Numbered from the stretch's first letter, positions 40,662 to 50,209 are shown. The stretch is 64,000 bases of DNA from Aestuariivita sp. (GCF_021404545.1 NZ_JAAWWD010000042.1:22810-86809), one strand, 5' to 3'. The notes: generated from the letters alone by a model not told the origin. A program made the numbers and translations.

Positions 40662-41657
40662 ATGATCGAACTCAGACATCTCCGCTACGTCGTGGCTGCG
40701 TCAAAATGCGGCAGCTTCAGGCGTGCGGCTGTGTCTTTGGGCGTCGAGCAATCGACTATCAGCCGCCATATTCGTGACCTCGAAGATGAGCTCGGCGCAT
40801 CGCTCTTCAACCGCTATTCCGGAGGTGTTATCCTCACCCACGCTGGAAAGAGGTTTGTTCGCCATGCCCGGCGGGCGCTGAGCGAGGTCTCTTGCGCCGC
40901 TGCCGATATCAGGCCGATCGGCCGTGGAGAAGAAGGGGCCGTTCAGATCGGCATTTTCTCTTCATTGGCATCCGGCTTTCTGGCGCAGATGCTGCGCGCC
41001 TATATCCATCGCTATAGCGATGTCCGTATCGACATCATTGAGGGATCACCATCAGAGCACATCTCGGCGGTACGCCAACACAAGCTCGATGTCGCATTCG
41101 TTACAGGTGCGCCTGGCCTGACCGACTGCGACGCTGCACAGTTCTGGACGGAACGCGTATTCGTCGTAATACCGGATGCGCATCCCTTAGCGGAGCGGAA
41201 GGTGATCCGGTGGGATGAACTTCGAACTGAGACCTTTATCCTCAGCGAGGGCGATCCCGGACCGGAGATCCACGATTTTCTCATCAAGCATCTGGCCGAT
41301 CTCGGGGCTCACCCCGCGATCGAGCGCCACCGCGTGGGTCGCGATAACCTCATGCAGATCGTGTCTTTTGGACGCGGTTTGACGCTTACCAGCGAATCCA
41401 CCGTCGCGACCCAATTTCCTGGCGTGGTTTATCGCCGACTCGAAAACGAGATGCTGCCCTTTTGCGCCGTCTGGTCACCAAACAACGATAATCCTGCCTG
41501 GCGACGGATGCTCAGCCTCGCGCGACTGTTAGCGCGCCGAAACGGGATCTGTGACAGCGAGAGAATCAAGACGAGTCCGACGCCGCCAGTGTCGATGCGA
41601 TCTTCTTCTCACGCAGCGCTTTCCGCGCTTTCGCAAAGCCGCGATCTGTCTTCATGA
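40662..41657 (+). CDS. LysR-family transcriptional regulator, 3' end extended into the transfer module
   Basis: A 331-residue LysR-type regulator. The N-terminal winged helix is MIELRHLRYVVAASKCGSFRRAAVSLGVEQSTISRHIRDLEDELGASLF, followed by the substrate-binding domain (VQIGIFSSLASGFLAQML...). Normal members end near residue 300; here the last ~29 residues (from about KTSPTPP) are read from the strand opposite the DUF2274 gene, giving a 92-base convergent overlap. The natural 3' end was probably replaced when the cargo was joined to the transfer module. Function of the regulator may be intact. Confidence 0.85.
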   Translation: MIELRHLRYVVAASKCGSFRRAAVSLGVEQSTISRHIRDLEDELGASLFNRYSGGVILTHAGKRFVRHARRALSEVSCAAADIRPIGRGEEGAVQIGIFSSLASGFLAQMLRAYIHRYSDVRIDIIEGSPSEHISAVRQHKLDVAFVTGAPGLTDCDAAQFWTERVFVVIPDAHPLAERKVIRWDELRTETFILSEGDPGPEIHDFLIKHLADLGAHPAIERHRVGRDNLMQIVSFGRGLTLTSESTVATQFPGVVYRRLENEMLPFCAVWSPNNDNPAWRRMLSLARLLARRNGICDSERIKTSPTPPVSMRSSSHAALSALSQSRDLSS

Positions 41658-41826
41658 ACCGCTCCAGCATCGGTGCGATGAGCTTTGCTGGTTCGAGCGT
41701 CTGTCCGTTCTCTGTTCCGAGGATCTCAGCATAGGCGGCGAGATCCCGATGCACCTGGGCCGGCAGTTCAATGGACAGTTTGACCGGCTTGTCGTCTCTG
41801 ATGTTGCCGAGCTTCAGCTTGCTCAT
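41566..41826 (-). CDS. DUF2274 domain-containing protein
   Basis: An 86-residue protein, MSKLKLGNIRDDKPVKLSIELPAQVHRDLAAYAEIL..., the standard small last gene of trb operons in alphaproteobacterial ICEs. The IRDDKPVKLSIELPAxVHRDL motif resembles a ribbon-helix-helix DNA-binding fold. The ATG overlaps trbI by 4 bases. Function unknown; possibly a regulator of the transfer operon. Confidence 0.85.
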   Translation of the reverse strand: MSKLKLGNIRDDKPVKLSIELPAQVHRDLAAYAEILGTENGQTLEPAKLIAPMLERFMKTDRGFAKARKALREKKIASTLAASDSS

Positions 41827-43046
41827 CGGGCATCTCCTTGCGGTTCGAGGATCAGATCGCGCGTCACCATCACGCGCACCGGAAATCCTGGCCGGATGGT
41901 GAGCGTCGGCGGGATGTTTAGCTGGCGCTGGACGATGGCCTCGCCCGCGCTTCCGATCGTGTCCTGGGTGCCATCGCGGATTGCTTCGGCGATCTCGTCG
42001 CCGCCATCCTCGCCGGTCTCGAGCCCGATATTGAGGATCGTGGCGAGACCGGCGGCCCGGAACAACTGACCCCAGTGATTGTCCACACCGTCTTCGAGAC
42101 CGCTGTATCCGGCTTGATCCGTCCCGGGCTGGCGTTCGAGGACGATGGAGCGTCCATCGGGCAGGATCAATCGGGTCCACGCCAAGAGGACGCGTCGCTG
42201 ACCGGTTTCCACACGGCTGTCATATTCGCCAAGCAGGCGCGCGCCCTGTGGGATGAGCAAGAATTGCCCGGTCGGGCTGTCATAGACGTTAGCTGTGACC
42301 TGTGCCGTGATTTGCCCTGGAAGGTCGGACCGCAGCCCGGTGAGAAGTGCGGCTTCGATGACGGATCCGGCTTGCAGGACGTAAGGGCTCGGCGGAGATT
42401 GCAGCCGATCCGCGGCAGTCGTTCGTCGATCCACCTCGCGGTCCAAAAACGCCTCTTGTCGTTCTGTCGCATCCAGCTGGCGAGATGATCCTGCTGAGGC
42501 CGGAAATAGACCTTGCAATCCGGGCGTCGGAGATGTCGTGGGCGACGCCTGCGAACGCGAAGCCCCCGCACCACTCGACCTTGCATCGGCAAAGAGCGTC
42601 GCGAGCCGGGCGGCTTCTGCCTCTTGCAAGCGCAGTTGTTCTTCCGGATCGACGGCGGGGCCGGTCGCGGGTACGACAGGCACCGGCTCACCTCGCCGCT
42701 GCGCTGACAGAACCGGGCGTCCCAGTTCTCCCGGAAGCGGTGGCCCGAGTTGCGGGATCGACGCGTAGTCGCGCGGCAGACCCAGAAGGCCCTCGGCCTC
42801 CTGGACGCGTTCTGTTGAAAAGAGTTCCGAAGGCCCATCGCTTGGATCGGACCCTTGCAAGGCGACGATCAGGATCGCACCGATTCCCAGCCCACCCGCG
42901 ACGGTCAGGACGGTGATGGCCTTGCGCGAGAGCCGCATCACCCGTGGCGGATCGGGCCGCAAGCGCAGTTCCTTGGCGATGTCCTGTTCGGTGCGTGGTG
43001 GCTCTTCGGAGCGGTCGCCCGGTTGTTGGTTTTCGTCCCCGGTCAT
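41823..43046 (-). CDS. trbI: Conjugal transfer protein TrbI (VirB10-like)
   Basis: A 407-residue inner-membrane spanning energy-sensing scaffold of the type IV secretion channel. One membrane helix lies near residues 40-60 (ITVLTVAGGLGIGAILIVAL), then a Pro-rich periplasmic linker, then the VirB10/TrbI domain with LQAGSVIEAALLTGLRSDLPGQITAQVTANVYDSPTG and IPPTLTIRPGFPVRVMVTRDL. Overlaps DUF2274 and is three bases after trbG. Confidence 0.95.
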   Translation of the reverse strand: MTGDENQQPGDRSEEPPRTEQDIAKELRLRPDPPRVMRLSRKAITVLTVAGGLGIGAILIVALQGSDPSDGPSELFSTERVQEAEGLLGLPRDYASIPQLGPPLPGELGRPVLSAQRRGEPVPVVPATGPAVDPEEQLRLQEAEAARLATLFADARSSGAGASRSQASPTTSPTPGLQGLFPASAGSSRQLDATERQEAFLDREVDRRTTAADRLQSPPSPYVLQAGSVIEAALLTGLRSDLPGQITAQVTANVYDSPTGQFLLIPQGARLLGEYDSRVETGQRRVLLAWTRLILPDGRSIVLERQPGTDQAGYSGLEDGVDNHWGQLFRAAGLATILNIGLETGEDGGDEIAEAIRDGTQDTIGSAGEAIVQRQLNIPPTLTIRPGFPVRVMVTRDLILEPQGDAR

Positions 43047-43049
43047 GGC

Positions 43050-44090
43050 TCAGCGGTCCTCATCGGGACGCCAGGCAGAGACCACACGTTCCTCGCGCTG
43101 CGCAGAACGCCGGACACCATCGGTCCGCACGATCCGCACCACGCGCTGGCGATCACCAAGCCGGAGCTCGGCAGCGGCAAAGAGGCGATCGACGATCATG
43201 TAGTTGCGACGGATGCGGTAATTGACGAGTTGGCCGTCCCCTTCCGGCCCGATCACGAAGAGCGGCGGCATCTCGCCCTGGCCGATACCGCGCGGGAACT
43301 CAATGAACACCTGCCGCCCGTCATCGAAGGCGCGGCGCGGTCGCCAGGGCGCGCGGTCGCCGGTGATCCGGTAGCGGAAATTGAGATCGTCGAGATCGAC
43401 ATTGCGCCCGATCGGAAGGCTTGCCTCGGCGCGATTGTTCTGACGACGAAGCGCGATCAGTTCATCTTCGGGGTATTGCCATGAGACCGAGGCCATATAG
43501 GCCTGCGGCGTGGCACGTAGTTCGAGGTGGTAGGTGCGCCGGTCGGTGTTGATGACGAGATTGGTCACCAGGTCGGGGCGGGTTGGTTTGACCAGAACAT
43601 GGATGCGGCGGTTGTCGCCAGTGCCGCTTTCCGTGTCGCCGATAATCCAACGGGCCGTGTCGCCTGCGGCGATTGGGCCGGAGCCGACAAGGCGCTCGCC
43701 TGCCTGTAACGCGATGTCCGTGACCTGGCCGGGAGAGGTGTAGACCTGATAAAGCGCGCCGGAGCTGTAGGGATAGATCTGGACCGCGTTGATGAAGCCG
43801 TCGCGCACAGGTTCGATGCGCGCCGCGGCGTTGGCGTTGGTGATGCGCTCTGTCGGTTCCGACGCTTCTGCCGGACGATCGTCTGCATCTACCCGCATGA
43901 GCTGGCCCGGCAGCGGTAAAGGCTCGGGTGTCTCGACAATCCGAACAGGCCGCGCCGGTTCCGCGACCAGCGTTGCGGCAACGGGATCGTCGTAGCTAAT
44001 TTCAGGCGGCTTGAAGGTCGTGCACCCGGCCAGCATGGAGCCGGCAAGAAGTGTTGTGATGGAAAGTTTGGCTGACACGCAGTGTCTCAT
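43050..44090 (-). CDS. trbG: Conjugal transfer protein TrbG (VirB9-like)
   Basis: A 346-residue periplasmic/outer-membrane core protein. It has a lipoprotein signal peptide, LLAGSMLAGCTTF, with the lipidated Cys. The C-terminal VirB9 domain has YRITGDRAPWRPRRAFDDGRQVFIEFP and NYRIRRNYMIVDRLFAAAELRLGDRQ, typical of TrbG. It combines with TrbI to form the outer core complex. Its start overlaps trbF by 4 bases. Confidence 0.94.
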   Translation of the reverse strand: MRHCVSAKLSITTLLAGSMLAGCTTFKPPEISYDDPVAATLVAEPARPVRIVETPEPLPLPGQLMRVDADDRPAEASEPTERITNANAAARIEPVRDGFINAVQIYPYSSGALYQVYTSPGQVTDIALQAGERLVGSGPIAAGDTARWIIGDTESGTGDNRRIHVLVKPTRPDLVTNLVINTDRRTYHLELRATPQAYMASVSWQYPEDELIALRRQNNRAEASLPIGRNVDLDDLNFRYRITGDRAPWRPRRAFDDGRQVFIEFPRGIGQGEMPPLFVIGPEGDGQLVNYRIRRNYMIVDRLFAAAELRLGDRQRVVRIVRTDGVRRSAQREERVVSAWRPDEDR

Positions 44091-44773
44091 TGGGCGTTCT
44101 CCCTTGACCAGTTGATGGCGTGGACGAAGACCCCGAGGGGGTTCTTGCGGAGGCGGTCTGCATCGCGGGGTGGTTGGATGACGACGCTTAGGATGCCGGT
44201 CCAGCGTTCGGTACCGGCGAGCTGACCGTTCACGTAGCGGCGTTCGGTCCAGGCGACGCGGAAGCTGGAATCCGACGCGCGGATGACGCTGGAAATCTCA
44301 GCGGTGACCTGGACCTCGCCGACGCGGGCGAAGGGATCGTTCTGGCGCGCGAAGTCGTTGAGCGCGACAGACCCGCGATCGGTGGTGAAATCATAGGCGC
44401 GCAGCCAGTTCTGACGGAGGACGATGGGATCGGCGGGAACCTGGCGGACGTTCTCGATGAAGCGCGCGAGGTGGAAGGCGATCTGCGGATCGGTCGGGCG
44501 GTAATTGGCGGTCGCGGGAGCGACGGCCTGGGCGGCGCCGAGCCGGTCGACCTCGACCACGTAGGGAACGATGGTGCCCTGGGTGGACTGCCAGACGAGC
44601 GCTAAGCCAAAGGTGGCTGTGGTCGTTAGACACCCGATGGCCATGAGCCGCCAGTTGCGTGCCTGGACGCGGGCTGAACCCATGCGCTCGTCCCAGACCT
44701 GCGCGGCCTTCTGGTAAGGGGTCACCGGCTCGGGTGTCTTGGCATATCGCACGCTGGGTCGCTTGAATCTCAT
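44087..44773 (-). CDS. trbF: Conjugal transfer protein TrbF (VirB8-like)
   Basis: A 228-residue bitopic inner-membrane protein. One membrane helix (LMAIGCLTTTATFGLALVW) follows PEPVTPYQKAAQVWDERMGSARVQARNW, the TrbF signature; the periplasmic NTF2-like VirB8 domain follows. Its start overlaps trbL by 4 bases. The upstream open extension is not part of the family. Confidence 0.94.
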   Translation of the reverse strand: MRFKRPSVRYAKTPEPVTPYQKAAQVWDERMGSARVQARNWRLMAIGCLTTTATFGLALVWQSTQGTIVPYVVEVDRLGAAQAVAPATANYRPTDPQIAFHLARFIENVRQVPADPIVLRQNWLRAYDFTTDRGSVALNDFARQNDPFARVGEVQVTAEISSVIRASDSSFRVAWTERRYVNGQLAGTERWTGILSVVIQPPRDADRLRKNPLGVFVHAINWSRENAQ

Positions 44774-46059
44774 GATCTCTCCGAAAGACTGATGGCCGTT
44801 CCCGCGCCGCCGCCATCGCCGGAGCGGATGGCGTGGGCAGCGACGGCGGTTCCGTGTTGCAAGCTTTGCTGGCGTTTCATGCGGCGCGCCCATGCGGGCG
44901 GGCCGTCATTGGCAGGCGTCGGCATGAAAGACGGCGAATTGCTGAACTTGCCGCCCGTGGCTTCGAAGGCGGCGCGCGAGCCCGAGCGGTAGCTGTCGCC
45001 GACGGCGCGCTTGAGCGGACTAACGGCAGCTGACATCCCGGCCTGACCGACCGCCGCCATGCCGCTCGCGGCTTTCCCGGCGGTCGATGTGCCCGAGGCC
45101 GCGCCGATCTTGAATGCGGTCGAGGCGCCACCGGCGACGGCGGAGCCACTGCGCAGGGCGGCGCCACCCGCAGCCCCGGCCATCTTCGCGCCCGCGAGGC
45201 CTCCGGCGACCACGCCGCCCGCTGCGAGACCGGCTCCGACCGCTGCGCCTGCACCGAGCTGCGGTCCACCGGAAACAATGCCGTTTGCGATGCCGGGGCC
45301 GAAGACGCCTAAGGCGAGGAGCGAGAGCGCCGCCAGCACGACGGCCATCGCATCCTCGATGGTCGGTTCGCCCGTGAACCCGGCTGTGAACTCGCCGAAG
45401 ATCGTCGAGCCGATGCCGACGATGACCGCGAGCACGAGCACTTTGACGCCCGAGGAGATGACGAGGCCGAGTACGCGTTCGGCCATGAAGGCGGTCTTGT
45501 TGAAGAGTCCGAAGGGCACGAGGATGAAGCCCGCGAGCGTGGCCAGCTTGAACTCGATCAGGGTGACGAAGAGCTGGATCGCGAGGATGAAGAAGGAGAG
45601 CAGGACCACGATCCAGGCGAAGAGCAGGATCGAGATCTGGATGAAGTTCTCGAAGAAAGAGACGAACCCCATCAGGTCAGCGATGGATTCCAGGATCGGT
45701 TGCCCGGCTTCGAGCCCGACGGCGGCGATGCGTCCTGGTTGCAAAAGCTCGCCCGCGCCGATCGCGCCGCCGGTGGCGATAAGGCCGAGGCCCGCGAAGC
45801 TCTCGAAGACGATGCGGGCGAGCGTGTTCCAGTTGCTGATGATATAGGCGAAGATGCCGACGAAGAGCGTCTTCTTGACCAGCCGCCCGATGATATCGTC
45901 ATCCGCGCCCAAGGCCCAGAAGAGCGCGGCGAGCGTGACGTCGATAACGATCAACGTGGTCGCGAGGAAGGCGACGTCGCCGCCGAGCAGACCGAAGCCG
46001 CTGTCGATATAGGTCGTGAAGACCTCCAGGAACCGATCGATGACGCCGACGCCGTCCAT
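44770..46059 (-). CDS. trbL: P-type conjugative transfer protein TrbL (VirB6-like)
   Basis: A 429-residue polytopic membrane protein with six or seven helices (LATTLIVIDVTLAALFWALG, LFAWIVVLLSFFILAIQLFVTLIEFKLATLAGFILVPFGLF) and a Gly/Ala-rich C-terminal part (GAAVGAGLAAGGVVAGGLAG...). This is the TrbL organisation. It forms part of the inner-membrane translocation platform. Start ATG lies 3 bases after the entry-exclusion gene. Confidence 0.94.
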   Translation of the reverse strand: MDGVGVIDRFLEVFTTYIDSGFGLLGGDVAFLATTLIVIDVTLAALFWALGADDDIIGRLVKKTLFVGIFAYIISNWNTLARIVFESFAGLGLIATGGAIGAGELLQPGRIAAVGLEAGQPILESIADLMGFVSFFENFIQISILLFAWIVVLLSFFILAIQLFVTLIEFKLATLAGFILVPFGLFNKTAFMAERVLGLVISSGVKVLVLAVIVGIGSTIFGEFTAGFTGEPTIEDAMAVVLAALSLLALGVFGPGIANGIVSGGPQLGAGAAVGAGLAAGGVVAGGLAGAKMAGAAGGAALRSGSAVAGGASTAFKIGAASGTSTAGKAASGMAAVGQAGMSAAVSPLKRAVGDSYRSGSRAAFEATGGKFSNSPSFMPTPANDGPPAWARRMKRQQSLQHGTAVAAHAIRSGDGGGAGTAISLSERS

Positions 46060-46062
46060 GGC

Positions 46063-46341
46063 CTACTCCGTCTCAGGATTGTTGCTGGGCGTGCTGAAGA
46101 ACCGGCGGCGGTTTTCTTCCCATGCAGCCTGGCAGGTCGTGTCGGTTTCGAGCTCTTCCGGGGTGAGCGTCCGGCAGCGTTGTAAGGTCGCGCGCAACGG
46201 ATCGTCCGAAACCACCCCCGCCGGTTCGGCCGCACGCTCTTCTTCAAGGGCGCGCTGGAGTTCCATCGCCGCCATGAGCGCGGCAATGGCGCCCAAAGCG
46301 ATGGCGATGGCTTTCAGTGTGGTCTCGGCGGACAGCTTCAT
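46063..46341 (-). CDS. trbK: Putative entry exclusion protein TrbK (alternative form)
   Basis: A 92-residue protein with one N-terminal membrane helix (LKAIAIALGAIAALMAAMEL) and a periplasmic C-terminus LRRCRTLT-like LQRCRTLTPEELETDTTCQAAWEENRRRFF. This Cys pair and the AAWEENRRRFF motif mark the TrbK-alt family between trbJ and trbL. It would prevent redundant entry of an identical element into the host. Position and motif support the call; activity is inferred. Confidence 0.88.
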   Translation of the reverse strand: MKLSAETTLKAIAIALGAIAALMAAMELQRALEEERAAEPAGVVSDDPLRATLQRCRTLTPEELETDTTCQAAWEENRRRFFSTPSNNPETE

Positions 46342-46347
46342 CGCGGC

Positions 46348-47127
46348 CTACCGGAACATCCGGACGGTCGTAGGCTCGTAGCCGGAGCCGTAGTCGAGGA
46401 AGCGGGTGAGGTTCTCGCGCGCCTGCGCTTCGGCTGTGGCAACGCGCGCGGCTTCGAGCGATTGTGCGCGGTTCTGTGCGGCGATGGCGGCCGTCAAGTC
46501 CGAGATCTGCTGGCTTTGTAGCGCGAGAAGTTGGTTCCCCGCCTGGGTCGCCTGCAAGGCGCCGGTCGCGGCTTGGCTGCGGCCCACGAGTGTCTGCATC
46601 TCGGCGCGGGCGGTCTCGATATTGCCGACCACGCCAGCCTGGACCTTCAACGCATCCTCGAATCCGGCGACTGAGGTGCGCCAGCGGTCCTGCGCGCCCG
46701 CGATCATCTCGTCGAAGTCTCCGCGCGCGGCGGCTGCGCCGTAGTCTTGCGTGAAGGCCTCGTCGATCGTTGCCACATCATGGGCGATGCGCTGTGCCTC
46801 GCCCAAGAGTTGCTGTGTTTGCTGCACCGAAGATTGCAGGCGCGACAGCGAAGAATATGGCAGGTTCGCGAGATTGCGTGCTTGATTGACCAGCATTTGC
46901 GCCTCGTTCTGGAGCTGTGCGATCTGGTTGTTGATCTGCTCCAGCGTCCGCGCGGCGGTCAGTAGGTTCTCGGCATGGTTCGTCGGGTCGTATACGATTC
47001 CGCCGAAGCCGCCGCCAAAGAGCGCATGTGCGGGTGGCGCTGTCGCCGGGGAAAGCGCGATAGCGCTCGAGAGCAACAGAGCCGCGGCGGCGCGTCCGGC
47101 GAGTTTACGTGTCTTGGTCTTGAACAT
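46348..47127 (-). CDS. trbJ: P-type conjugative transfer protein TrbJ (VirB5-like)
   Basis: A 259-residue secreted helical protein with a signal peptide (AAALLLSSAIALSPATAPPAHA). YDPTNHAENLLTAARTLEQINNQIAQLQNEAQMLVNQARNL is the family signature, followed by coiled-coil helices. A minor pilus tip component by homology. Its start overlaps the trbE end by 23 bases. Confidence 0.94.
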   Translation of the reverse strand: MFKTKTRKLAGRAAAALLLSSAIALSPATAPPAHALFGGGFGGIVYDPTNHAENLLTAARTLEQINNQIAQLQNEAQMLVNQARNLANLPYSSLSRLQSSVQQTQQLLGEAQRIAHDVATIDEAFTQDYGAAAARGDFDEMIAGAQDRWRTSVAGFEDALKVQAGVVGNIETARAEMQTLVGRSQAATGALQATQAGNQLLALQSQQISDLTAAIAAQNRAQSLEAARVATAEAQARENLTRFLDYGSGYEPTTVRMFR

Positions 47128-49603
47128 CAGTCTTCTCCTTGTCGTCGTTGGCTTCTGGGGTTGCGGATGGGGTGGCCTCGATCACGGCATCGGAGGGACC
47201 GAGCAGTTCGGTCGCCCAGCCGAGATCGCGCCGAGCGAGCCAGGCGGCGGCGAAGCCGTCTCGCCCGTGTTCTTCGAGGATCGCGTCAACGGCGGCGTGG
47301 TCAGCTTTGGAGGAAGCTGCCGTGAAGGCGAGCGCGACCTCGCCGAGACCGAGCGCGAAGAGCCGGTTGCCGCGTCGCGACTGGCAGTAATAGTCCCGCT
47401 TCGGCGTTGCCCGTGCGATGATCTCGATCTGCCGGTCGTTGAGACCAAAGCTGCGATAGGTGGCGGCGATCTGGGGCTCGAAGGCGCGCTCGTTCGGCAA
47501 GAAGATGCGTGTCGGGCAGCTCTCGACGATGGCGGGCGCGATGTCGGAGCCGTCGATATCGGCTAGCGACTGGGTGGCGAAGATGACGCTGGCGTTTTTC
47601 TTGCGTAGGGTCTTCAACCATTCGCGCAGCTGCGAGCCGAAGGTCGCGTCATCCAAGGCGAGCCAGCCTTCATCGACGATAATCAGGCTTGGGCGCCCGT
47701 CGAGCCGCGCTTCGATCCGGTGGAACAGATAGGCGAGGACGGCGGGTGCGGCCGCTGAGCCGATCAACCCTTCGGTCTCGAAGGCCTGGAAGTCGGCGGA
47801 GCCGAGCGCCTCGCTTTCCGCGTCGAGCAAGCGGCCGAACGGACCGCCGAGGCAGAATGGGGCCAGCGCGCGCTTGAGATCGTTCGATTGCAGGAGCACC
47901 GAGAGGCCCGTCAGCGTGCGTTCTTCGATGGGAGCCGATGCGAGCGAGGTCAGAGCCGACCAGAGATGATCCCGCGCCACCGGGTCGATGGTGACGCCTT
48001 CGCGGACGAGCAGCCCGGCGAGCCAATCCTGCGCCCAGCTGCGTTCCGCGGCATCGTCGATCCGGGCGAGCGGTTGTAGCTGGACCGCGTCGTCCTCGTC
48101 GGATAGCGCGAGGCCGAGATCTTCCCAATCCCCGCCGCAGGCCATCGTCGCGCAGCGGATCGAGCCGCCGAAATCGAACGCGAAGACCTGGGCGCCCGAA
48201 TAGCGCCGGAATTGCAGCGCCATGAGCGCCAGCAGAACGGACTTTCCCGCACCGGTCGGGCCGACCATGAGTGTATGGCCGACATCGCCCACATGGGTCG
48301 AAAAGCGGAACGGCGTCGCGCCCTGAGTCTCGGCATAGAAAAGCGGCGGTCCGTCCAGATGGTCGTTCCGCTGCGGCCCGGCCCAGACCGCCGAGATCGG
48401 GATCATATGCGCGAGATTGAGTGTCGAAATCGGCGGCTGCCGGACATTGGCGTAGAGATGGCCGGGCAGCGAGCCGAGCCAGGCTTCGATCGCGTTCAGC
48501 GTCTCGGGGATGCAGGTGAAGTCGCGGCCCTGCACGACCTTCTCGGCTAGCTTGATCTTGGCATCCGCCGCGCGTTCGTCGTCGTCCCAGACCGTGATCG
48601 TCGCGGTGACATAGGCCGCGCCGACGATATCGCTCCCAAGTTCCTGCAAGGCTTCGTCCGCGTCGAGCGCCTTGTTGTCGGCGTCCGAGTCGAGGAGCGT
48701 CGAGGCCTCGTTGGTCATCACCTCCTTCAGGATCGCGGCGACCGATTTGCGCTTGGCGAACCACTGGCGGCGGATGCGGGTGAAGAGCTTCGTGGCGTCG
48801 GTCTTGTCGAGACAGATCGCGCGCGTTGCCCAGCGATACTCGAAGGCCTGCGCATTCAGCTCGTCGAGGAGGCCTGGCCAGGTCGCTGTTGGGAACCCGA
48901 CGATGGAGAGCGTGCGGAGATGCGCGTCACCGAGGCGCGGCGCGAGCCCGGCGACCAGCGGCTCGTCCGCGAGATAGGCGTCGAGATGCATCGGCGCCTC
49001 GGGCACACGGACGGATTGCCGCCGTGTCGAGATCGTCGAATGCAGATAGCTGAGCGTCTCCTCGTCATCGAGCCAGACTGCCTCGGGCATGAACCCCTCG
49101 AACAGGTCGAGCAGTCGCTCCGAGCGGGAGCGGAACGCCGCGAGATGTTCGGTTGGATTGGCGCCCTTGCTCGGCGCATCCTCGAACAGCCACCCGCTTG
49201 CCCGGCTTGTATCGTCGGCGGGCGGCATCCAGGTCAGGGTCAGGAAATACCGGCTCTCATAATGGGACGCGGCTTCTTCGAACTGCGCGCGCCGCTCGGC
49301 ATCGACCAGCGCCGAAGTCGGATCGGGAAACTCAGAGAGCGGATAGTCGCGCGCCGGGATGCGCTGCGCTTCGACGAAGACCGCCCATCCCGAGCTCAGA
49401 CGGCGCAAGGCACTGTTGAGTCGCGCTGCGGTCGCGACCAGTTCGGCGGGTGTTGCGGAGTCGAGATCGGGACCGCGGAACCGAGCCGTGCGCTGGAAGC
49501 TCCCATCCTTGTTGAGGATCACGCCTTCGCCAATCAACGCAGCCCAGGGCAGGAAGTCGGCGAGCAGCGCGGCTTTGGAACGGTATTCGGCGAGGCGCAT
49601 CAT
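47105..49603 (-). CDS. trbE: Conjugal transfer ATPase TrbE (VirB4-like)
   Basis: An 832-residue hexameric ATPase that powers pilus biogenesis and transfer. It starts MMRLAEYRSKAALLADFLPWAALI. Walker A VGPTGAGKSVLL lies near residue 447 and Walker B SLIIVDEGWLAL near 640; FATQSLADIDGSDIA and ATPKRDYYCQSRRGNRLF are VirB4-type motifs. The length is normal. It is 4 bases from trbD. Confidence 0.96.
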   Translation of the reverse strand: MMRLAEYRSKAALLADFLPWAALIGEGVILNKDGSFQRTARFRGPDLDSATPAELVATAARLNSALRRLSSGWAVFVEAQRIPARDYPLSEFPDPTSALVDAERRAQFEEAASHYESRYFLTLTWMPPADDTSRASGWLFEDAPSKGANPTEHLAAFRSRSERLLDLFEGFMPEAVWLDDEETLSYLHSTISTRRQSVRVPEAPMHLDAYLADEPLVAGLAPRLGDAHLRTLSIVGFPTATWPGLLDELNAQAFEYRWATRAICLDKTDATKLFTRIRRQWFAKRKSVAAILKEVMTNEASTLLDSDADNKALDADEALQELGSDIVGAAYVTATITVWDDDERAADAKIKLAEKVVQGRDFTCIPETLNAIEAWLGSLPGHLYANVRQPPISTLNLAHMIPISAVWAGPQRNDHLDGPPLFYAETQGATPFRFSTHVGDVGHTLMVGPTGAGKSVLLALMALQFRRYSGAQVFAFDFGGSIRCATMACGGDWEDLGLALSDEDDAVQLQPLARIDDAAERSWAQDWLAGLLVREGVTIDPVARDHLWSALTSLASAPIEERTLTGLSVLLQSNDLKRALAPFCLGGPFGRLLDAESEALGSADFQAFETEGLIGSAAAPAVLAYLFHRIEARLDGRPSLIIVDEGWLALDDATFGSQLREWLKTLRKKNASVIFATQSLADIDGSDIAPAIVESCPTRIFLPNERAFEPQIAATYRSFGLNDRQIEIIARATPKRDYYCQSRRGNRLFALGLGEVALAFTAASSKADHAAVDAILEEHGRDGFAAAWLARRDLGWATELLGPSDAVIEATPSATPEANDDKEKTDVQDQDT

Positions 49604-49607
49604 CTCC

Positions 49608-49877
49608 TCACACCCCCATCCAGGTCGGGTAGCGAAGGTGGCGGCGCGCGACGTCGGCGATCTGGGCGTCCCGCTTGGCGGCGTAGACGGCCAGCATGTG
49701 CCCGATGGCCCAAAGCGCGAGCCCGACCAGCCAGAGGCGGAGGCCCAGACCCACGGCTGCCGCTATGGTGCCGTTGGCGATCGCGATGGTTCGCGGCGCA
49801 CCGCCGAGCAGGATCGGCTCGGTGAGCGCGCGATGGACGGGCGCGGTGAAGCCGGGGATGTCGGTCGGATCACTCAT
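49608..49877 (-). CDS. trbD: VirB3-type protein TrbD
   Basis: An 89-residue membrane protein with PGFTAPVHRALTEPILLGGAPRTIAIANG, the VirB3/TrbD start, and two membrane helices. It is part of the inner-membrane complex with TrbE. Start overlaps trbC by 4 bases. Confidence 0.93.
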   Translation of the reverse strand: MSDPTDIPGFTAPVHRALTEPILLGGAPRTIAIANGTIAAAVGLGLRLWLVGLALWAIGHMLAVYAAKRDAQIADVARRHLRYPTWMGV

Positions 49878-50209
49878 ACCAGAGCCCCGCCGCCGAAGGA
49901 GAAGAAGGACAGGAAAAAGCTCGACGCTGCGAAGGCGATCGACAAACCGAAGACGATCTGCACAAGCCGGCGCGCGCCACCCGACGTGTCGCCGAAAGCG
50001 AGCGTCAGCCCGGTGATGATGATGATCATGACCGCGACGATCTTGGCGACCGGTCCTTCGATCGACTCCAGGATCGCCTGAAGTGGCGCTTCCCAGGGCA
50101 TGCCCGACCCCGCGGCCTGCGCCTGGTCGGCGGCCAGCAGGAAGCCGACCGCAGCGGCGCTGACATAGACGGGCCAGCGGGGATGAAGGAGATTGAGTCG
50201 GGTGGTCAT
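49874..50209 (-). CDS. trbC: Prepilin TrbC (VirB2-like)
   Basis: A 111-residue prepilin. A long signal segment (VYVSAAAVGFLLAADQAQA-AGSGMPWE) is followed by two helices (IVAVMIIIITGLTLAF and LVQIVFGLSIAFAASSFFLSFF). Processed TrbC is the pilus subunit; in RP4 it is cyclised by TraF, and a TraF homologue is encoded at 56521-57033. Start overlaps trbB by 4 bases. Confidence 0.93.
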   Translation of the reverse strand: MTTRLNLLHPRWPVYVSAAAVGFLLAADQAQAAGSGMPWEAPLQAILESIEGPVAKIVAVMIIIITGLTLAFGDTSGGARRLVQIVFGLSIAFAASSFFLSFFSFGGGALV

